The position numbers and the translations under genes were made by a program. This document shows, in pieces, positions 57,693-64,000 of a DNA stretch of 64,000 nucleotides. Origin of the DNA: Rugalucina vietnamica (Eukaryota > Mollusca > Bivalvia > Lucinida > Lucinidae); assembly GCA_964017185.1 (NCBI GenBank), contig OZ024870.1, positions 26,683,621-26,747,620 on the forward strand, written 5' to 3'. The notes under the pieces were generated by a model. It worked only from the letters and a program-made list of their open reading frames with translations. It was not told where the DNA came from and ran no database searches. Every line of letters begins with the position of its first letter. Position 1 is the first letter of the stretch.

Positions 57693-57926
57693 TAAGCCTA
57701 GTTTTCACGCACATTTTTTTTTGACGAAGGTGATTCGTCACAGAAACTGTGGCAATGAGTTTGTGTTTACACACAGCAAAGATTACTTATATTACTTAGC
57801 GCGCTCTCCTTTGTCAGAGATGTTTTACAATGAAACATAGCATCTGAATTTAATTTACATGAGCATATTTTTTCTGCGACAAACCTACTTTGTCAAAGAA
57901 AAACTGGCCGTGGAAACGAGGCCTTA
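57693..57926. mobile_element. Short TIR MITE (AAGGCCTCGTTTCCACG family, copy 2)
   Basis: Inverted ends TAAGCCTAGTTTTCACG and CGTGGAAACGAGGCCTTA; the body is the reverse of 42011-42246. Confidence 0.75.
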
Positions 57927-58372
57927 GGAAAATGAAAATATTCAAAGGCACGGAAGTCTTTTATGCATTTTTCCATATAATGTGATCTTTGTAAATCATT
58001 GACAATAACTTGCATACTTTAGATCAGCGCCTTTGTTTTGTACAATCCATCTGATATACAAGTGATGCAACAGACCGTTGCAACATCCCACGACATGAGA
58101 CAAAATGTAATTCAGTGATTGCAAGCATGATATATTGGACAACAACCTACGTCGAAACAATATTTGTCCATAACCTACAGCGAGACAATGAACTTTCCCT
58201 GTATATTGTTGCCCAATCGATCAGGCTTCTCGATTTTGTCACGTGTCGTCAGGTACAGTTGTAGCACCGAATCACAGGTATACAGGTTGCAATCCATCCT
58301 CTTTCTACATAAAAATGACCCCCTAGCCTCTGCGATCGTACAGGCTTGTTTGTACCGGACCTGTTCAAAAAC

Positions 58373-58815
58373 TTAGAACATCGGGTTTCCTTCAATGCGA
58401 CTCGTGTACAAGACATAATCATGGCAAGAATAGCTCAGTTCTCCGCTCTCAAACGTTGCTCGCATTAATAACTGTTCAGGAAGCGGGCAACACAACAAGC
58501 TGATAAAACACCTATCTATGCACTGTGTCATTATTGTTTGCAGAATTTTATCTATCACGGCTGCTACATCGAGCATCAAATTGTCCCACATATGAGTAAG
58601 AAACATTGTATTGTTAGCATGAGCTCATCATTATTTCAGTTATAGTGGGAAGTTTAGATCTGTGGAAGGTCTTTCTTTCCGCCCCGTATGTGGTCGGGTA
58701 GTTTAGAAGCATTCCGTCTGTGGTATGTGCGAACACTAGTTCGCCGTAAGCAGGCTTCCCAATCAACATTACGTGACTTCTTCTTTCGCGAGGGCAGGTC
58801 AAAGAAATGGTCCCT
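58373..58815 (-). other. Unrecognised coding-like stretch
   Basis: On the - strand a 3' splice-like 'ttctttgttcag' (near 58820) precedes a frame reading HVMLIGKPAYGELVFAHTTD, then GMLLNYPTTYGAERKTFHRS, with stop at 58614. A second frame, 58606-58373, follows. The first has a plausible globular composition. No family recognised; a captured host exon is possible but unproven. Confidence 0.2.
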
Positions 58816-58945
58816 GAACAAAGAAAACATTCTAATCAAATAAACATATAAATAACGAGAAATAATCTTCAAAGTCGTCATCATAACTTCTAATAATATT
58901 GTCTGTTTGGATAAATACCATTGAAACGTTATTTTAGATGCTTTG

Positions 58946-59143
58946 TTTGTATTGAGGCTTAACGTCCCAGTCAACAATTGTTCAGCCATGTCGGGGCGGA
59001 GCCAACGTTTCGTGCGTTTAACCAGTACTGTAGGGAGCTAATGTGTCTTGCTCAAGGACACAACACGATGCCACCTGTGGGAATCGAACCCAGGACATCT
59101 CGATTCGGAGTCCAATGCTCTACCATTACGCCACCGCGCTCCG
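58946..59143 (-). mobile_element. tRNA-derived SINE, well preserved
   Basis: On the - strand: A box TGGCGTAATGG (59133-59123) and B box GGTTCGATTCC (59090-59080), then the motif 'gtgtccttgagcaagacaca' known from animal SINE cores, then 'gttgactgggacgttaagcc' and an A-rich end. The head is tRNA-like; the body and tail show a SINE. Confidence 0.8.
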
Positions 59144-59289
59144 TATATTTTAGATGCAGTCAGGATGATAAATCATTAAACCACAAAAAGTATTGATAAC
59201 CCTATTTATATGTGCCTCATAAACTGCTTGTTAACCGATGTCCATAAAAGGCTTCTTTGGCCTAATAACCACGTATATACATACATACT

Positions 59290-59455
59290 TACCGCTTGTC
59301 GCCTCTGTGGTTAAGTCATTTGCATGTAAATAAGGGGTCTTGGGTTCAAATCACGGCTTTACATGTCCTTTGGTTGAGACTTAGAACCGTATCCATATGA
59401 CCTTGTCTGTTGAGTGGGACGTAAAACACCAAACCAACTAACCACTTATACTTAC
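59290..59455 (+). mobile_element. tRNA-derived SINE
   Basis: Head 'gcctctgtggttaagtc' with B box GGTTCAAATCA (59343-59353); 3' core 'catatgaccttgtctgttg', 'agtgggacgtaaaacacc', and an AAACCAACTAACC tail. Confidence 0.7.
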
Positions 59456-59781
59456 CGTGGCGATATCACATGAACACATTGTAGACAAGGCTCGGCTGTT
59501 TATACAGTCATTCCCAGTTTGGAATGATCCTCGTATTCCTTGAATAGTACAGCTGGATAAGGCGTTGATCTAGACGTCTTCATATGGAATGATCTGTGCA
59601 AAAGTAAATGAATCAGCCATGCTGTTAAAATTGATGACGTCGGCGTGACTTTTGGACAACGTTGCGGTCGAAAATTTCATGAAAATGTTAGAAAATTGGA
59701 GTGCCAAAGCTGTATGTTTATCCAAATTGATATTGAATCTGTCAATTCACAGCAGAAAATGTCTAAAATTGAATATTATTT

Positions 59782-60348
59782 CCATTCTACGATTTGTCCG
59801 CCGTAAGAAATATCATTTTTGGCCCAGAAATCCGCCGTACGTAGCCTCATTCTTTAACAACACATCTTAGTCGTAGCTTGCATCAAGGCAATGAACACAT
59901 TGACGTACGTTGTTTCCCAAACGTTCCAATCTAGGTGTGTAAACACCGTATTGTACAAAAGCCGGTTTGAGTTCAGGGTTGTCTTTTGGTGGTATGAAAC
60001 AAGGAATGATTCCTGTATATAACGAAACTTTGACATTGAAAAACGATGATGAAGGATTCGAGCAATTAGCAAACGTAATCAATTTTCGTGTCTCTGGTGG
60101 CATATTCCTCCAATAAAATGTATAATTTCTATCACAAGGTAAGGTTTTTTAACAAACTTCTTATGGCAAAAACTTCAAGCATCCTTACTTTGTTTTCCCT
60201 ACAACTCACGACCCAGATATCCTCGCATTTATACCTGTAAAATTTAAATAATCGTCAACTTACCGTTCTCCATTTTTCCCTACCCTCGTGAAATGTTGCA
60301 TCAATCTGTGCCGTAGTATATTCAGTTGCATCAACGGTATACAGGGTG
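59782..60348 (-). repeat. Right inverted arm of the 6.3-kb element
   Basis: Reverse match of 54053-54622. It carries the 78-codon frame MPPETRKLITFANCSN... on the - strand. Confidence 0.75.
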
Positions 60349-60685
60349 ATACAAACATGTCAACTGATGGTAAATTTAGTTAAAATGCTGATGACAACAT
60401 TGTATGACGAGTGACGTCCGTTAAAAAGTTTGATGACGTCACATAACGTAGACGTCTTACTGAAGCGAAAGCGCTGAAGTGGGAGGAGTGCAAAATATGA
60501 AAAACAAAAATTTTAGCAAAACTAAATAATTTTGGTACCGAAATGTTCCTTATGTTCTTACTATGAAAATAGATACCCACACTTTATGTTTTCGTTTAGA
60601 AGTAAGAAAGTCATTGGCGTTTGAAATTTTGAAGTGGTGTGCAGTAAGTAAATGGAATAGGCAGAAACAATCCAAAAATGTTATA

Positions 60686-60759
60686 TTTTCACATGTGAAA
60701 ATATAAAAATATTTTCACATGTGAAAATATAAAATATAACCTTTTTTCACATGTGAAAA
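60686..60759. repeat. Three copies of a 16-bp perfect palindrome
   Basis: TTTTCACATGTGAAAA at 60686, 60712 and 60744, spaced 26 and 32 bases within an AT-rich stretch. Confidence 0.9.
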
Positions 60760-60906
60760 TATAATATTTCAAATATAAGTTATATTTGATTAATATTTCT
60801 CTATATTTCATGACTTAGTATATAATAAATGTGCCAAATTTCATCCCAAATTTGATCAGAAACAAATTGATCTTCTTTGAAGGTGATAGTTCAAACCCAA
60901 AATCTA

Positions 60907-61837
60907 CGAGGGTCATTCAATAAGTAATGCAATATTGGCAATAAGTTTTTGTTTGAACACGTTATTAAAATTTGATTTAGTATTCTTGAAACATAAATTC
61001 AATTCGTCCTCTGCGAGACAGTTCAACACCAAGTCACTTGCTCGGCTTCCTGTTGCCTAGCAACAAAAGAACACTGGGAAAAGGCACTTGGCCACGACTC
61101 TTAAAACCGTTGCCATGGTGACAGGAAAACCAAATTATATGTATTCACTGTATTTTCTCTCACCGAACTTAAACCCGTCGTGTTTAGTGTTCAAGATAAT
61201 GTTATCTGATTGATATATCTTAAATGACACCCAATGAAAGTTGAAAAATTGACTAAAATTTCTCGATCAAAGGGTTGAAAATGGGGGTAGAGATTCAATT
61301 TCTACTACAATTTGACATCTAGTTTGTGTAATCGAACATGTATATGCCTATTCGGTGCTGCTAGTGATGCTATGTAAACTACTTGCTATAAAATGCAATT
61401 TTCAAATAGCATATTTGGTTGCCTAGCAACCAAAATCTATGTAAAATGCATAAAACCGAAATTGCATAGGTTCTGGTGTTGCTAAGCAACAGTTGACACA
61501 CATGGGGCTGTATGAACATTGCAGTTCCCTAGAAAGTTTTGGCACAGGTGACATTACACAAACATGTAAATAGATAGCTATTTAAAACACCATCAAAGAA
61601 AAAACACAGCTTTATGTTTGTATATTTGATTTTTGAAAAGTGGTTTTCGCGGCAACGACACCTTCACTGCCATTCTATGGTTGCTAAGCAACATAAAGTA
61701 TATTGTCCGATTTAGTTTATGTGTATTTTCCTGAATGCAGATTGAATTGAGCTTTCAGAAATTAAAAACATTATCTCTGTCAGATAAAAATACACAAAAA
61801 TATGCTACATATTGCATTACTTTTTGAATGACCTACG
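60907..61837. mobile_element. Mariner-like non-autonomous element with TA flanks
   Basis: Ends CGAGGGTCATTCAATAAGTA and, reversed, CGTAGGTCATTCAAAAAGTA, each bordered by TA (60905-60906 and 61838-61839). The GGGTCATTCAAAAAGT-type terminus fits mariner elements. Inside are four GTTGCC/T-A/T-AGCAAC palindromes (about 61055, 61420, 61482, 61680). No transposase. Confidence 0.8.
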
Positions 61838-61922
61838 TAGTTTACAAGAAGTCACAAAATTCATTTCATCGTTCAAAAGCAGATTTTATCTTGAATATCA
61901 GCTTTCTTATTGCAAATGTTTT

Positions 61923-62905
61923 AATAGTACATCCCACAATAGCAGGTCTTTGTGACCATGCACTTGAAGGTGGACTTAAACTAAAGAAAACATGAAAAAT
62001 TATGAAAACATATATAAACCGATCAGATGACACTCAGACCGATAGGCTATTTGCCGCATCTGGTGTAAATGGCCTCACATTATTACCAGAACATTGCACC
62101 AAAGAGTGGTCATTAACAGCTTGAAGCCAAATGTATTCTCCTGTGGTAACTTTATGACACTGATCTCTTGAAATTGTATAATGCTGCTGCTAGAATAGAA
62201 GAAACTGAACTGCACCACAAGAATTTTTTTTAGCTCACCTGAGCCGTAAGGCTCACAAGGTGAGCTTATAGGATGGCCATGATCCGGCGTCCGTCCGTCG
62301 TCCGTCCGTCCGTCGTCCACCATTTTCAAAGATCGTCTTCTCTGAAACCGCTTGGCCAATCAAAGCCAAATTTTATATGAAGCATCTATAGGATGGGAGA
62401 ATCAATGTGTTTATAAATAATCCAGGTCACATGACCAAGATGGCCGCCATGCCCATATATGGTAAAAACCCTTCAAAAATCTTCTTCTCCGGAACCGGTG
62501 GACCGATTTCAAAGAAACTTGGCATGAAGCATTGATGACTCAAGTACTACAATGTATATATAAATCATGACCCTGTGATGACCTTGACCTATTTTAAGGC
62601 AAGGTCAACATGGGTTGCCTATGTATTTGAATGGGTAAACTGTTAAAATGTCATTTGAAGGGAAAAAAAACTTGTATGAACAGTATATTGATTATTCTGA
62701 AAAAAAAATAATGGCCCAAGGGCTTCATCTGCCCCTATACTGGGACTATTTTCTATAACATTCGTATATACAGCAGATCTCAGGTGAGCGTTTACAGGAC
62801 CATTGGTTCTCTGGTTCATTTGTGTACAATAATTTCATAGTTTCTTCTTGTCATTGTCAAATGCAAAATAATTATGATCCAAACAATGAAGCAATAAAAC
62901 ATGAA
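61923..62905 (+). repeat. Dispersed repeat interrupted by a pearl-like element
   Basis: Same repeat as 32705-33135. The sequence is continuous up to 'caccacaagaattttttt' and resumes at 'tcatttgtgtacaataattt' (62817) after the insert. Confidence 0.7.
62229..62816 (+). mobile_element. Pearl/Helentron-like element, AGCTCACC family, complete-looking
   Basis: Starts AGCTCACCTGAGCCGTAAGG with a GAGCC-GTAA-GGCTC hairpin, then GTCCGTCCGTCGTCC tracts; ends CTCAGGTGAGCGTTTACAGG, then ACCATTGGTTCTCTGGT. At 588 bp it is the shortest complete form here, lacking the tandem units of longer copies. Antisense frames starting MAKRFQRRRSLKMVDDGRT come from the CCGTCC tract. Confidence 0.85.
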
Positions 62906-63049
62906 TTAACAACGGCAAATAATACTTAATACTTATGATAACACCAAATTTTTGACAGAGCAGATTGGTGCAACATTTAATGACATATACCAAATTGGAA
63001 GCCTGATTGACTGGGCAACACTCTAGAGGAAAGAATTCATGTTGTGAGC

Positions 63050-63150
63050 CACTGCATAAAAAAAAAACAAAAGGCTTGGGCGAAAACAAAGGCGCAGATC
63101 AGCTTGGCGGTAACTGCAAAGCTGATCAGCGCCTTTGTTTTTGCTGCATG
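63050..63150 (-). mobile_element. TGAGCC hairpin MITE, partial
   Basis: 'tgagccactgcat' end and a near-perfect central hairpin (GGCGCAGATCAGCTTGGCGG and partner); cut off at 63150 by the start of the duplicated block. Confidence 0.75.
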
Positions 63151-63434
63151 GCCAAATGTATTCTCCTTTGGTAACTTTATGACACTGATCTCTTGAAATT
63201 GTATAATGCTGTTGTAGAATAGAAGAAACTGAACTGCACCACAAGAATTTTTTTTAGCTCACCTGAGCCGTAAGGCTCACAAGGTGAGCTTATAGGATGG
63301 CCATGATCCGGCGTCCGTCCGTCGTCCGTCCGTCCGTCGTCCACCATTTTCAAAGATCGTCTTCTCTGAAACCGCTTGGCCAATCAAAGCCAAATTTTAT
63401 ATGAAGCATCTATAGGATGAGAGAATCAATGTGT
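63150..63434 (+). repeat. Duplicated block B (repeat plus 5' half of pearl-like element)
   Basis: Almost identical to 62128-62412 and to the next block at 63436. It contains 'tattctcctttggtaacttt' through the CCGTCC tract to 'gagaatcaatgtgtt', then restarts. Confidence 0.85.
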
Positions 63435-63435
63435 T

Positions 63436-64000
63436 GGCCAAATGTATTCTCCTGTGGTAACTTTATGACACTGATCTCTTGAAATTGTATAATGCTGTTG
63501 TAGAATAGAAGAAACTGAACTGCACCACAAGAATTTTTTTAGCTCACCTGAGCCGTAAGGCTCACAAGGTGAGCTTATAGGATGGCCATGATCCGGCGTC
63601 CGTCCGTCGTCCGTCCGTCCGTCGTCCACCATTTTCAAAGATCGTCTTCTCTAAAACCGCTTGGCCAATCAAAGCCAAATTTTATATGAAGCATCTATAG
63701 GATGGGAGAATCAATGTGTTTATAAATAATCCAGGTCACATGACCAAGATGGCCGCCATGCCCATATATGGTAAAAACCCTTCAAAAATCTTCTTCTCCG
63801 GAACCGGTGGACCGATTTCAAAGAAACTTGGCATGAAGCATTGATGACTCAAGTACTACAATGTATATATAAATCATGACCCTGTGATGACCTTGACCTA
63901 TTTTAAGGCAAGGTCAACATGGATTGCCTATGTATTTGAATAGGTAAACTGTTAAAATGTCATTTGAAGGGAAAAAATACTTGTATGGACATGTTGAATT
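63436..64000 (+). repeat. Duplicated block C, running off the window
   Basis: Nearly identical to 62128-62690, including the pearl-like element start at 63540. The element is not finished at the window end. Confidence 0.85.

Larger units (their letters stand above)
54053..60348. mobile_element. 6.3-kb composite element with about 570-bp inverted arms and ATAC flanks
   Basis: The left end CACCCTGTATACCGTTGATG (54053) is matched in reverse at 60348, and homology runs on to 54622 and 59782. ATAC lies directly outside both ends (54049-54052 and 60349-60352), which fits a 4-bp target duplication. The interior holds smaller elements: a MITE, SINEs, a tandem duplication, a LINE tail and a second short MITE. 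No transposase is recognised, so it is non-autonomous or its enzyme gene has decayed. The superfamily is unknown. Confidence 0.6.

Noticed and set aside
58946-59143. tRNA gene on the - strand
   Set aside because: Good pol III boxes, but a SINE core motif and A-rich 3' end follow; it is a SINE head.
62075-63638. Repeated - strand frames MAKRFQRRRSLKMVDDGRT...
   Set aside because: They arise from the CCGTCC tract and hairpin of the pearl-like element; three near-identical copies reflect DNA duplication.
1-64000. LTR retrotransposon, retrovirus, Polinton or toxin fossils
   Set aside because: No long terminal repeats, gag/capsid, envelope or integrase-like sequence was recognised; all retroelement coding seen is of LINE or Penelope-like type.

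Overview
The window is animal nuclear DNA: one intron-rich host gene set in dense, mostly non-autonomous mobile DNA. The only host gene I recognise is SLU7, a second-step pre-mRNA splicing factor. It lies on the + strand in 14 coding exons (11723 to 31029) that join in frame to a predicted 578 codons plus stop. The repeats suggest a marine lophotrochozoan, most likely a bivalve or other mollusc: short hairpin elements with TGAGCC ends, 'pearl'-like elements with CCGTCC tracts and internal tandem repeats, and tRNA-derived SINEs. That placement is inference. A run of exactly 200 N (31058-31257) marks a draft-assembly gap just after the SLU7 stop codon.

Layout. 1-11400 is mobile DNA: a Penelope-like 3' end (39-366), a 5'-truncated CR1/jockey-type LINE (3590-5350, +), a foldback element (5711-6819) and an APE-type LINE (about 7345-11355, -). 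The LINE has an unbroken 1017-codon ORF, but part of its reverse transcriptase is missing. 11400-31030 is SLU7, whose introns are packed with nested elements, several ending only 19-24 nt before a 3' splice site. Intron 9 opens with nine extra tandem copies of the end of exon 9, most with the 5' splice site.

31258-49860 holds three families of pearl/Helentron-like elements, SINEs, a tandem duplication, LINE tails, and a Penelope-like reverse-transcriptase relic with an RTE LINE inserted into its 3' UTR. 50281-53568 is a 3.3-kb giant palindrome. 54053-60348 is bounded by about 570-bp inverted repeats and 4-bp ATAC direct repeats, so it looks like one large composite transposon carrying smaller elements. 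60907-61837 is a mariner-like non-autonomous element. The right end holds three near-identical copies of a pearl-like element.

No CRISPR array, operon, rRNA gene, true tRNA gene, LTR retrotransposon or Polinton was recognised. The best candidates for something new are the tandemly copied 5' splice site inside a splicing-factor gene, the blueprint shared by three element families, and the 6.3-kb composite element.
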